From the NCBI GenBank assembly GCA_032622095.1, contig CP136061.1, forward strand, positions 16,306,440 to 16,370,439: a stretch of 64,000 nt of DNA, in the 5' to 3' direction. This DNA comes from Siphonodentalium dalli (lineage: Eukaryota > Mollusca > Scaphopoda > Gadilida > Siphonodentaliidae). Positions 34,661 through 49,600 of this stretch are shown piece after piece; positions within the stretch are counted from its first letter, which is position 1, and each line of letters opens with the position of its first letter. A program made the translations under genes and the position numbers. The notes beneath the pieces were generated by a model. That model was not told the origin of the DNA, searched no databases, and saw only the letters and a list, made by a program, of their open reading frames with translations.

Positions 34661-37600
34661 AGGTACCGAGTAACATCTACCGAGTAACAGCTACCGAGTA
34701 ACAGGTACCGAGTAACAGCTACCGAGTAACATCTACCGAGTAACAGCTACCGAGTAACAGGTACCGAGTAACATCTACCGAGTAACATCTACCGAGTAAC
34801 ATCTACCGAGTAACATATACCGAGTAACAGGTACCGAGTAACAGCTACCGAGTAACAGGTACCGAGTAACAGCTACCGAGTAACATCTACCGAGTAACAG
34901 GTACCGAGTAACAGGTACCGAGTAACAGCTACCGAGTAACAGGTACCGAGTAACAGCTACCGAGTAACAGCTACCGAGTAACAGGTACCGAGTAACAGCT
35001 ACCGAGTAACAGCTACCGAGTAACAGCTACCGAGTAACAGCTACCGAGTAACAGCTACCGAGTAACAGGTACCGAGTAACAGCTACCGAGTAACAGGTAC
35101 CGAGTAACAGCTACCGAGTAACAGCTACCGAGTAACAGGTACCGAGTAACAGCTACCGAGTAACAGGTACCGAGTAACATCTACCGAGTAACATCTACCG
35201 AGTAACATCTACCGAGTAACAGCTACCGAGTAACATCTACCGAGTAACATCTACCGAGTAACATCTACCGAGTAACATCTACCGAGTAACATCTACCGAG
35301 TAACAGCTACCGAGTAACATCTACCGAGTAACATCTACCGAGTAACAGCTACCGAGTAACAGGTACCGAGTAACATCTACCGAGTAACAGCTACCGAGTA
35401 ACATCTACCGAGTAACATCTACCGAGTAACAGCTACCGAGTAACATCTACCGAGTAACATCTACCGAGTAACATCTACCGAGTAACAGGTACCGAGTAAC
35501 ATCTACCGAGTAACAGCTACCGAGTAACATCTACCGAGTAACATCTACCGAGTAACAGGTACCGAGTAACATCTACCGAGTAACAGGTACCGAGTAACAT
35601 CTACCGAGTAACAGCTACCGAGTAACAGGTACCGAGTAACATCTACCGAGTAACAGGTACCGAGTAACATCTACCGAGTAACATCTACCGAGTAACAGGT
35701 ACCGAGTAACATCTACCGAGTAACAGGTACCGAGTAACATCTACCGAGTAACATCTACCGAGTAACAGGTACCGAGTAACATCTACCGAGTAACATCTAC
35801 CGAGTAACATCTACCGAGTAACAGCTACCGAGTAACATCTACCGAGTAACATCTACCGAGTAACATCTACCGAGTAACATCTACCGAGTAACATCTACCG
35901 AGTAACAGGTACCGAGTAACATCTACCGAGTAACATCTACCGAGTAACATCTACCGAGTAACATCTACCGAGTAACATCTACCGAGTAACATCTACCGAG
36001 TAACAGCTACCGAGTAACATCTACCGAGTAACAGCTACCGAGTAACAGCTACCGAGTAACATCTACCGAGTAACATCTACCGAGTAACAGGTACCGAGTA
36101 ACATCTACCGAGTAACAGCTACCGAGTAACAGGTACCGAGTAACATCTACCGAGTAACATCTACCGAGTAACAGCTACCGAGTAACAGGTACCGAGTAAC
36201 ATCTACCGAGTAACAGGTACCGAGTAACATCTACCGAGTAACATCTACCGAGTAACAGGTACCGAGTAACATCTACCGAGTAACAGGTACCGAGTAACAG
36301 CTACCGAGTAACATCTACCGAGTAACATCTACCGAGTAACATCTACCGAGTAACATCTACCGAGTAACATCTACCGAGTAACAGGTACCGAGTAACATCT
36401 ACCGAGTAACATCTACCGAGTAACATCTACCGAGTAACAGCTACCGAGTAACATCTACCGAGTAACAGGTACCGAGTAACATCTACCGAGTAACATCTAC
36501 CGAGTAACATCTACCGAGTAACAGGTACCGAGTAACATCTACCGAGTAACAGGTACCGAGTAACATCTACCGAGTAACATCTACCGAGTAACAGGTACCG
36601 AGTAACATCTACCGAGTAACAGGTACCGAGTAACAGCTACCGAGTAACATCTACCGAGTAACATCTACCGAGTAACATCTACCGAGTAACATCTACCGAG
36701 TAACATCTACCGAGTAACAGGTACCGAGTAACATCTACCGAGTAACATCTACCGAGTAACATCTACCGAGTAACAGCTACCGAGTAACATCTACCGAGTA
36801 ACAGGTACCGAGTAACAGGTACCGAGTAACATCTACCGAGTAACAGGTACCGAGTAACATCTACCGAGTAACATCTACCGAGTAACAGCTACCGAGTAAC
36901 AGGTACCGAGTAACATCTACCGAGTAACAGGTACCGAGTAACATCTACCGAGTAACATCTACCGAGTAACAGGTACCGAGTAACATCTACCGAGTAACAG
37001 GTACCGAGTAACAGCTACCGAGTAACATCTACCGAGTAACATCTACCGAGTAACATCTACCGAGTAACATCTACCGAGTAACAGCTACCGAGTAACATCT
37101 ACCGAGTAACATCTACCGAGTAACAGCTACCGAGTAACATCTACCGAGTAACAGGTACCGAGTAACATCTACCGAGTAACATCTACCGAGTAACATCTAC
37201 CGAGTAACATCTACCGAGTAACATCTACCGAGTAACAGGTACCGAGTAACATCTACCGAGTAACATCTACCGAGTAACATCTACCGAGTAACAGCTACCG
37301 AGTAACATCTACCGAGTAACAGGTACCGAGTAACATCTACCGAGTAACATCTACCGAGTAACATCTACCGAGTAACAGGTACCGAGTAACATCTACCGAG
37401 TAACAGGTACCGAGTAACATCTACCGAGTAACATCTACCGAGTAACAGCTACCGAGTAACATCTACCGAGTAACAGCTACCGAGTAACAGCTACCGAGTA
37501 ACAGCTACCGAGTAACAGGTACCGAGTAACAGGTACCGAGTAACATCTACCGAGTAACATCTACCGAGTAACATCTACCGAGTAACAGGTACCGAGTAAC

Positions 37601-40600
37601 ATCTACCGAGTAACATCTACCGAGTAACATCTACCGAGTAACATCTACCGAGTAACATCTACCGAGTAACAGGTACCGAGTAACATCTACCGAGTAACAG
37701 GTACCGAGTAACATCTACCGAGTAACATCTACCGAGTAACAGGTACCGAGTAACAGGTACCGAGTAACAGGTACCGAGTAACATCTACCGAGTAACATCG
37801 ACCGAGTAACATCGACCGAGTAACAGGTACCGAGTAACAGGTACCGAGTAACAGCTACCGAGTAACAGCTACCGAGTAACATCTACCGAGTAACATCTAC
37901 CGAGTAACATATACCGAGTAACATCTACCGAGTAACAGGTACCGAGTAACATCGACCGAGTAACATCTACCGAGTAACATCTACCGAGTAACAGGTACCG
38001 AGTAACATCGACCGAGTAACATCTACCGAGTAACAGGTACCGAGTAACATCTACCGAGTAACAGCTACCGAGTAACATCTACCGAGTAACAGGTACCGAG
38101 TAACAGGTACCGAGTAACAGCTACCGAGTAACATCTACCGAGTAACAGCTACCGAGTAACATCTACCGAGTAACATCTACCGAGTAACATCTACCGAGTA
38201 ACATCTACCGAGTAACATCTACCGAGTAACATCTACCGAGTAACAGGTACCGAGTAACATCTACCGAGTAACATCTACCGAGTAACATCTACCGAGTAAC
38301 AGCTACCGAGTAACATCTACCGAGTAACAGGTACCGAGTAACATCTACCGAGTAACATCTACCGAGTAACATCTACCGAGTAACAGGTACCGAGTAACAT
38401 CTACCGAGTAACAGGTACCGAGTAACATCTACCGAGTAACATCTACCGAGTAACAGCTACCGAGTAACATCTACCGAGTAACAGCTACCGAGTAACAGCT
38501 ACCGAGTAACAGCTACCGAGTAACAGGTACCGAGTAACAGGTACCGAGTAACATCTACCGAGTAACATCTACCGAGTAACAGGTACCGAGTAACATCTAC
38601 CGAGTAACATCTACCGAGTAACAGGTACCGAGTAACAGCTACCGAGTAACATCTACCGAGTAACATCTACCGAGTAACAGCTACCGAGTAACAGCTACCG
38701 AGTAACATCTACCGAGTAACATCTACCGAGTAACATCTACCGAGTAACAGCTACCGAGTAACATCTACCGAGTAACATCTACCGAGTAACATCTACCGAG
38801 TAACATCTACCGAGTAACAGGTACCGAGTAACATCTACCGAGTAACATCTACCGAGTAACATCTACCGAGTAACAGGTACCGAGTAACATCTACCGAGTA
38901 ACATCTACCGAGTAACAGGTACCGAGTAACATCTACCGAGTAACATCTACCGAGTAACATCTACCGAGTAACATCTACCGAGTAACATCTACCGAGTAAC
39001 AGGTACCGAGTAACATCTACCGAGTAACAGGTACCGAGTAACATCTACCGAGTAACAGGTACCGAGTAACATCTACCGAGTAACATCTACCGAGTAACAT
39101 CTACCGAGTAACATCTACCGAGTAACATCTACCGAGTAACATCTACCGAGTAACATCTACCGAGTAACAGGTACCGAGTAACATCTACCGAGTAACATCT
39201 ACCGAGTAACATCTACCGAGTAACATCTACCGAGTAACAGGTACCGAGTAACATCTACCGAGTAACATATACCGAGTAACAGGTACCGAGTAACAGCTAC
39301 CGAGTAACATCTACCGAGTAACAACTACCGAGTAACAGCTACCGAGTAACATCTACCGAGTAACAGGTACCGAGTAACAGCTACCGAGTAACATCTACCG
39401 AGTAACAGGTACCGAGTAACATCTACCGAGTAACAGGTACCGAGTAACAGGTACCGAGTAACATCTACCGAGTAACAGGTACCGAGTAACATCTACCGAG
39501 TAACAGGTACCGAGTAACAGCTACCGAGTAACATCTACCGAGTAACAACTACCGAGTAACAGCTACCGAGTAACATCTACCGAGTAACAGGTACCGAGTA
39601 ACATCTACCGAGTAACAACTACCGAGTAACAGCTACCGAGTAACAGCTACCGAGTAACAGGTACCGAGTAACATCTACCGAGTAACATCTACCGAGTAAC
39701 ATCTACCGAGTAACATCTACCGAGTAACAGGTACCGAGTAACATCTACCGAGTAACATCTACCGAGTAACATCTACCGAGTAACATCTACCGAGTAACAG
39801 GTACCGAGTAACAGCTACCGAGTAACATCTACCGAGTAACATCTACCGAGTAACAGCTACCGAGTAACAGGTACCGAGTAACAGCTACCGAGTAACATCT
39901 ACCGATTAACATCTACCGAGTAACATCTACCGAGTAACATCTACCGAGTAACAGGTACCGAGTAACATCTACCGAGTAACAGGTACCGAGTAACATCTAC
40001 CGAGTAACATCTACCGAGTAACATCTACCGAGTAACATCTACCGATTAACATCTACCGAGTAACATCTACCGAGTAACAGGTACCGAGTAACATCTACCG
40101 AGTAACATCTACCGAGTAACATCTACCGAGTAACATCTACCGAGTATAACATCTACCGAGTAACATCTACCGAGTAACAGGTACCGAGTAACATCTACCG
40201 AGTAACATCTACCGAGTAACATCTACCGAGTAACATCTACCGAGTAACATCTACCGAGTAACAGGTACCGAGTAACAGCTACCGAGTAACATCTACCGAG
40301 TAACATCTACCGAGTAACAGCTACCGAGTAACAGGTACCGAGTAACAGCTACCGAGTAACATCTACCGAGTAACATCTACCGAGTAACATCTACCGAGTA
40401 ACATCTACCGAGTAACAGGTACCGAGTAACATCTACCGAGTAACAGGTACCGAGTAACATCTACCGAGTAACAGGTACCGAGTAACATCTACCGAGTAAC
40501 ATCTACCGAGTAACAGGTACCGAGTAACATCCACCGAGTAACAGCTACCGAGTAACATCTACCGAGTAACATCTACCGAGTAACATCTACCGAGTAACAG

Positions 40601-43600
40601 GTACCGAGTAACATCTACCGAGTAACAGGTACCGAGTAACATCTACCGAGTAACAGGTACCGAGTAACATCTACCGAGTAACAGGTACCGAGTAACATCT
40701 ACCGAGTAACATCTACCGAGTAACAGGTACCGAGTAACATCTACCGAGTAACATCTACCGAGTAACATCTACCGAGTAACAGGTACCGAGTAACATCTAC
40801 CGAGTAACATCTACCGAGTAACATCTACCGAGTAACATCTACCGAGTAACATCTACCGAGTAACAGCTACCGAGTAACATCTACCGAGTAACATCTACCG
40901 AGTAACATCTACCGAGTAACATCTACCGAGTAACATCTACCGAGTAACATCTACCGAGTAACATCTACCGAGTAACATCTACCGAGTAACATCTACCGAG
41001 TAACAGCTACCGAGTAACAGCTACCGAGTAACATCTACCGAGTAACATCTACCGAGTAACAGCTACCGAGTAACATCTACCGAGTAACATCTACCGAGTA
41101 ACAGGTACCGAGTAACATCTACCGAGTAACAGGTACCGAGTAACATCTACCGAGTAACAGGTACCGAGTAACAGGTACCGAGTAACATCCACCGAGTAAC
41201 ATCTACCGAGTAACATCGACCGAGTAACATCTACCGAGTAACATCTACCGAGTAACATCGACCGAGTAACATCGACCGAGTAACATCGACCGAGTAACAT
41301 CGACCGAGTAACATCTACCGAGTAACATCTACCGAGTAACATCGACCGAGTAACAGCTACCGAGTAACATCTACCGAGTAACATCTACCGAGTAACAGCT
41401 ACCTAGTAACATCTACCGAGTAACATCTACCGAGTAACAGCTACCGAGTAACATCTACCGAGTAACATCTACCGAGTAACAGCTACCGAGTAACAGCTAC
41501 CGAGTAACATCTACCGAGTAACAGCTACCGAGTAACAGGTACCGAGTAACATCTACCGAGTATAACATCTACCGAGTAACATCTACCGAGTAACAGGTAC
41601 CGAGTAACATCTACCGAGTATAACATCTACCGAGTATAACATCTACCGAGTAACATCTACCGAGTAACATCTACCGAGTAACATCTACCGAGTAACATCT
41701 ACCGAGTAACAGGTACCGAGTAACAGCTACCGAGTAACAGCTACCGAGTAACATCTACCGAGTAACATCTACCGAGTAACATCTACCGAGTAACAGGTAC
41801 CGAGTAACATCTACCGAGTAACATCTACCGAGTAACAGGTACCGAGTAACAGCTACCGAGTAACATCTACCGAGTAACAGCTACCGAGTAACAGGTACCG
41901 AGTAACAGCTACCGAGTAACAGGTACCGAGTAACAGGTACCGAGTAACATCTACCGAGTAACAGGTACCGAGTAACATCTACCGAGTAACATCTACCGAG
42001 TAACAGCTACCGAGTAACATCTACCGAGTAACAGCTACCGAGTAACAGGTACCGAGTAACAGCTACCGAGTAACAGGTACCGAGTAACAGCTACCGAGTA
42101 ACATCTACCGAGTAACATCTACCGAGTAACATCTACCGAGTAACATCTACCGAGTAACAGCTACCGAGTAACATCTACCGAGTAACAGCTACCGAGTAAC
42201 ATCTACCGAGTAACATCTACCGAGTAACAGGTACCGAGTAACATCTACCGAGTAACAGCTACCGAGTAACATCTACCGAGTAACAGCTACCGAGTAACAT
42301 CTACCGAGTAACAGGTACCGAGTAACAGGTACCGAGTAACAGGTACCGAGTAACATCTACCGAGTAACATCTACCGAGTAACAGCTACCGAGTAACATCT
42401 ACCTAGTAACAGGTACCGAGTAACAGCTACCGAGTAACAGCTACCGAGTAACAGGTACCGAGTAACAGCTACCGAGTAACATCTACCGAGTAACAGGTAC
42501 CGAGTAACAGGTACCGAGTAACATCTACCGAGTAACAGGTACCGAGTAACATCTACCGAGTAACATCTACCGAGTAACAGCTACCGAGTAACATCTACCG
42601 AGTAACAGCTACCGAGTAACAGGTACCGAGTAACAGCTACCGAGTAACAGGTACCGAGTAACATCTACCGAGTAACATCTACCGAGTAACATCTACCGAG
42701 TAACAGGTACCGAGTAACAGCTACCGAGTAACATCTACCGAGTAACATCTACCGAGTAACATCTACCGAGTAACATCTACCGAGTAACAGCTACCGAGTA
42801 ACATCTACCGAGTAACAGCTACCGAGTAACAGGTACCGAGTAACAGCTACCGAGTAACAGCTACCGAGTAACAGGTACCGAGTAACAGCTACCGAGTAAC
42901 ATCTACCGAGTAACAGCTACCGAGTAACAGGTACCGAGTAACAGCTACCGAGTAACAGGTACCGAGTAACAGGTACCGAGTAACATCTACCGAGTAACAG
43001 GTACCGAGTAACATCTACCGAGTAACATCTACCGAGTAACAGCTACCGAGTAACAGCTACCGAGTAACATCTACCGAGTAACAGCTACCGAGTAACAGGT
43101 ACCGAGTAACATCTACCGAGTAACATCTACCGAGTAACATCTACCGAGTAACATCTACCGAGTAACATCTACCGAGTAACAGCTACCGAGTAACATCTAC
43201 CGAGTAACAGGTACCGAGTAACAGGTACCGAGTAACAGCTACCGAGTAACAGGTACCGAGTAACATCTACCGAGTAACATCTACCGAGTAACATCTACCG
43301 AGTAACAGGTACCGAGTAACATCTACCGAGTAACATCTACCGAGTAACAGGTACCGAGTAACATCTACCGAGTAACATCTACCGAGTAACATCTACCGAG
43401 TAACAGCTACCGAGTAACATCTACCGAGTAACATCTACCGAGTAACAGGTACCGAGTAACATCTACCGAGTAACATCTACCGAGTAACAGCTACCGAGTA
43501 ACAGCTACCGAGTATAACATCTACCGAGTAACATCTACCGAGTAACATCTACCGAGTAACATCTACCGAGTAACAGGTACCGAGTAACATCTACCGAGTA

Positions 43601-46600
43601 ACATCTACCGAGTAACATCTACCGAGTAACAGGTACCGAGTAACATCTACCGAGTAACATCTACCGAGTAACAGCTACCGAGTAACATCTACCGAGTAAC
43701 AGCTACCGAGTAACAGGTACCGAGTAACAGCTACCGAGTAACAGGTACCGAGTAACAGGTACCGAGTAACATCTACCGAGTAACATCTACCGAGTAACAG
43801 GTACCGAGTAACATCTACCGAGTAACATCTACCGAGTAACAGGTACCGAGTAACAGGTACCGAGTAACAGCTACCGAGTAACATCTACCGAGTAACAGCT
43901 ACCGAGTAACAGCTACCGAGTAACATCTACCGAGTAACATCTACCGAGTAACATCTACCGAGTAACAGCTACCGAGTAACATCTACCGAGTAACATCTAC
44001 CGAGTAACAGGTACCGAGTAACATCTACCGAGTAACATCTACCGAGTAACATCTACCGAGTAACATATACCGAGTAACAGGTACCGAGTAACAGCTACCG
44101 AGTAACATCTACCGAGTAACAGGTACCGAGTAACATCTACCGAGTAACATCTACCGAGTAACATCTACCGAGTAACATCTACCGAGTAACAGGTACCGAG
44201 TAACAGCTACCGAGTAACATCTACCGAGTAACAACTACCGAGTAACAGCTACCGAGTAACAGCTACCGAGTAACATCTACCGAGTAACATCTACCGAGTA
44301 ACAGGTACCGAGTAACATCTACCGAGTAACATCTACCGAGTAACAGGTACCGAGTAACATCTACCGAGTAACATCTACCGAGTAACAGGTACCGAGTAAC
44401 AGGTACCGAGTAACAGCTACCGAGTAACATCTACCGAGTAACAGCTACCGAGTAACATCTACCGAGTAACATCTACCGAGTAACATCTACCGAGTAACAG
44501 CTACCGAGTAACAGCTACCGAGTAACAGGTACCGAGTAACATCTACCGAGTAACATCTACCGAGTAACATCTACCGAGTAACATCTACCGAGTAACAGGT
44601 ACCGAGTAACATCTACCGAGTAACATCTACCGAGTAACATCTACCGAGTAACATCTACCGAGTAACAGGTACCGAGTAACATCTACCGAGTAACATCTAC
44701 CGAGTAACATCTACCGAGTAACATCTACCGAGTAACATCTACCGAGTAACAGGTACCGAGTAACAGCTACCGAGTAACATCTACCGAGTAACAGGTACCG
44801 AGTAACATCTACCGAGTAACATCTACCGAGTAACAGGTACCGAGTAACATCCACCGAGTAACAGCTACCGAGTAACATCTACCGAGTAACATCTACCGAG
44901 TAACATCTACCGAGTAACAGGTACCGAGTAACATCTACCGAGTAACAGGTACCGAGTAACATCTACCGAGTAACAGGTACCGAGTAACATCTACCGAGTA
45001 ACAGGTACCGAGTAACATCTACCGAGTAACATCTACCGAGTAACAGGTACCGAGTAACATCTACCGAGTAACATCTACCGAGTAACATCTACCGAGTAAC
45101 AGGTACCGAGTAACATCTACCGAGTAACATCTACCGAGTAACATCTACCGAGTAACATCTACCGAGTAACATCTACCGAGTAACAGCTACCGAGTAACAT
45201 CTACCGAGTAACATCTACCGAGTAACATCTACCGAGTAACATCTACCGAGTAACATCTACCGAGTAACATCTACCGAGTAACATCTACCGAGTAACATCT
45301 ACCGAGTAACATCTACCGAGTAACAGCTACCGAGTAACATCTACCGAGTAACATCTACCGAGTAACAGCTACCGAGTAACATCTACCGAGTAACATCTAC
45401 CGAGTAACATCTACCGAGTAACAGGTACCGAGTAACATCTACCGAGTAACAGGTACCGAGTAACATCTACCGAGTAACAGGTACCGAGTAACAGGTACCG
45501 AGTAACATCCACCGAGTAACATCTACAGAGTAACAGGTACCGAGTAACATCTACCGAGTAACATCTACCGAGTAACAGGTACCGAGTAACAGGTACCGAG
45601 TAACATCCACCGAGTAACATCTACCGAGTAACATCTACCGAGTAACATCTACCGAGTAACAGCTACCGAGTAACATCTACCGAGTAACATCTACCGAGTA
45701 ACATCTACCGAGTAACATCTACCGAGTAACGAGTAACATCTACCGAGTAACATCTACCGAGTAACAGCTACCGAGTAACATCTACCGAGTAACGAGTAAC
45801 ATCTACCGAGTAACATCTACCGAGTAACAGCTACCGAGTAACATCTACCGAGTAACATCTACCGAGTAACATCCACCGAGTAACATCTACCGAGTAACAT
45901 CTACCGAGTAACATCTACCGAGTAACAGGTACCGAGTAACATCTACCGAGTAACAGGTACCGAGTAACATCCACCGAGTAACATCTACCGAGTAACATCT
46001 ACCGAGTAACATCTACCGAGTAACAGGTACCGAGTAACATCTACCGAGTAACATCCACCGAGTAACATCTACCGAGTAACATCTACCGAGTAACATCTAC
46101 CGAGTAACATCCACCGAGTAACATCTACCGAGTAACATCTACCGAGTAACATCCACCGAGTAACATCCACCGAGTAACATCCACCGAGTAACATCTACCG
46201 AGTAACATCTACCGAGTAACATCTACCGAGTAACATCCACCGAGTAACATCCACCGAGTAACATCTACCGAGTAACATCTACCGAGTAACATCTACCGAG
46301 TAACAGGTACCGAGTAACATCTACCGAGTAACAGGTACCGAGTAACATCTACCGAGTAACAGGTACCGAGTAACAGGTACCGAGTAACATCTACCGAGTA
46401 ACATCTACCGAGTAACATCCACCGAGTAACATCCACCGAGTAACATCTACCGAGTAACATCTACCGAGTAACATCTACCGAGTAACATCTACCGAGTAAC
46501 ATCTACCGAGTAACATCTACCGAGTAACAGGTACCGAGTAACATCTACCGAGTAACAGGTACCGAGTAACATCTACCGAGTAACAGGTACCGAGTAACAG

Positions 46601-49600
46601 GTACCGAGTAACATCCACCGAGTAACATCTACCGAGTAACAGGTACCGAGTAACATCTACCGAGTAACATCTACCGAGTAACAGGTACCGAGTAACAGGT
46701 ACCGAGTAACATCCACCGAGTAACATCTACCGAGTAACAGGTACCGAGTAACATCTACCGAGTAACATATACCGAGTAACAGGTACCGAGTAACATCTAC
46801 CGAGTAACATCTACCGAGTAACAGGTACCGAGTAACATCTACCGAGTAACATCTACCGAGTAACAGCTACCGAGTAACATCTACCGAGTAACATCTACCG
46901 AGTAACATCTACCGAGTAACATCTACCGAGTAACATCTACCGAGTAACATCTACCGAGTAACATCTACCGAGTAACATCTACCGAGTAACATCTACCGAG
47001 TAACAGCTACCGAGTAACATCTACCGAGTAACATCTACCGAGTAACATCTACCGAGTATAACATCTACCGAGTAACATCTACCGAGTAACAGCTACCGAG
47101 TAACATCTACCGAGTAACATCTACCGAGTAACATCTACCGAGTAACATCTACCGAGTAACATCTACCGAGTAACATCTACCGAGTAACAGGTACCGAGTA
47201 ACATCTACCGAGTAACAGGTACCGAGTAACAGGTACCGAGTAACATCTACCGAGTAACATCTACCGAGTAACAGGTACCGAGTAACATCTACCGAGTAAC
47301 ATCTACCGAGTAACAGGTACCGAGTAACATCTACCGAGTAACATCTACCGAGTAACATCTACCGAGTAACATCTACCGAGTAACATCTACCGAGTAACAT
47401 CTACCGAGTAACAGCTACCGAGTAACAGGTACCGAGTAACATCTACCGAGTAACAGCTACCGAGTAACAGCTACCGAGTAACATCTACCGAGTAACAGGT
47501 ACCGAGTAACATCTACCGAGTAACATCTACCGAGTAACATCTACCGAGTAACATCTACCGAGTAACAGGTACCGAGTAACAGCTACCGAGTAACAGGTAC
47601 CGAGTAACATCTACCGAGTAACAGGTACCGAGTAACATCTACCGAGTAACATCTACCGAGTAACATCTACCGAGTAACATCTACCGAGTAACATCTACCG
47701 AGTAACATCTACCGAGTAACATCTACCGATTAACATCTACCGAGTAACATCTACCGAGTAACAGCTACCGAGTAACAGCTACCGAGTAACATCTACCGAG
47801 TAACATCTACCGAGTAACATCTACCGAGTAACATCTACCGAGTAACAGGTACCGAGTAACATCTACCGAGTAACATCTACCGAGTAACAGGTACCGAGTA
47901 ACAGCTACCGAGTAACAGGTACCGAGTAACATCTACCGAGTAACAGGTACCGAGTAACATCTACCGAGTAACATCTACCGAGTAACAGCTACCGAGTAAC
48001 ATCTACCGAGTAACATCTACCGAGTAACATCTACCGAGTAACATCTACCGAGTAACAGCTACCGAGTAACATCTACCGAGTAACATCTACCGAGTAACAT
48101 CTACCGAGTAACATCTACCGAGTAACAGGTACCGAGTAACATCTACCGAGTAACATCTACCGAGTAACATCTACCGAGTAACATCTACCGAGTAACATCT
48201 ACCGAGTAACAGGTACCGAGTAACAGCTACCGAGTAACAGGTACCGAGTAACATCTACCGAGTAACATCTACCGAGTAACATCTACCGAGTAACAGCTAC
48301 CGAGTAACATCTACCGAGTAACAGGTACCGAGTAACAGGTACCGAGTAACAGGTACCGAGTAACAGCTACCGAGTAACATCGACCGAGTAACATCTACCG
48401 AGTAACATCGACCGAGTAACATCTACCGAGTAACATCGACCGAGTAACATCGACCGAGTAACATCTACACGAGTAACATCTACCGAGTAACATCTACCGA
48501 GTAACATCTACCGAGTAACATCTACCGAGTAACATCTACCGAGTAACAGCTACCGAGTAACATCGACCGAGTAACATCTACCGAGTAACATCGACCGAGT
48601 AACATCTACCGAGTAACATCGACCGAGTAACATCTACCGAGTAACATCGACCGAGTAACATCGACCGAGTAACATCTACCGAGTAACATCTACCGAGTAA
48701 CATCTACCGAGTAACAGCTACCGAGTACAGCTACCGAGTAACATCTACCGAGTAACATCTACCGAGTAACAGCTACCGAGTAACATCTACCGAGTAACAT
48801 CTACCGAGTAACATCTACCGAGTAACATCTACCGAGTAACATCTACCGAGTAACAGCTACCGAGTACAGCTACCGAGTAACATCTACCGAGTAACATCTA
48901 CCGAGTAACAGCTACCGAGTAACATCTACCGAGTAACATCTACCGAGTAACATCTACCGAGTAACATCTACCGAGTAACATCTACCGAGTAACTGCTACC
49001 GAGTAACATCTACCGAGTAACATCTACCGAGTAACATCTACCGAGTAACATCTACCGAGTAACAGCTACCGAGTAACATCGACCGAGTAACATCTACCGA
49101 GTAACATCGACCGAGTAACATCTACCGAGTAACATCGACCGAGTAACATCTACCGAGTAACATCGACCGAGTAACATCGACCGAGTAACATCTACCGAGT
49201 AACATCTACCGAGTAACATCGACCGAGTAACATCTACCGAGTAACATCGACCAAGTAACATCTACCGAGTAACATCTACCGAGTAACATCTACCGAGTAA
49301 CATCTACCGAGTAACATCTACCGAGTAACAGCTACCGAGTAACAGCTACCGAGTAACATCTACCGAGTAACATCTACCGAGTAACATCTACCGAGTAACA
49401 GCTACCGAGTAACAGCTACCGAGTAACATCTACCGAGTAACAGCTACCGAGTAACATCTACCGAGTAACATCTACCGAGTAACATCTACCGAGTAACATC
49501 TACCGAGTAACATCTACCGAGTAACATCTACCGAGTAACAGCTACCGAGTAACATCTACCGAATAACATCTACCGAGTAACATCGACCGAGTAACATCGA

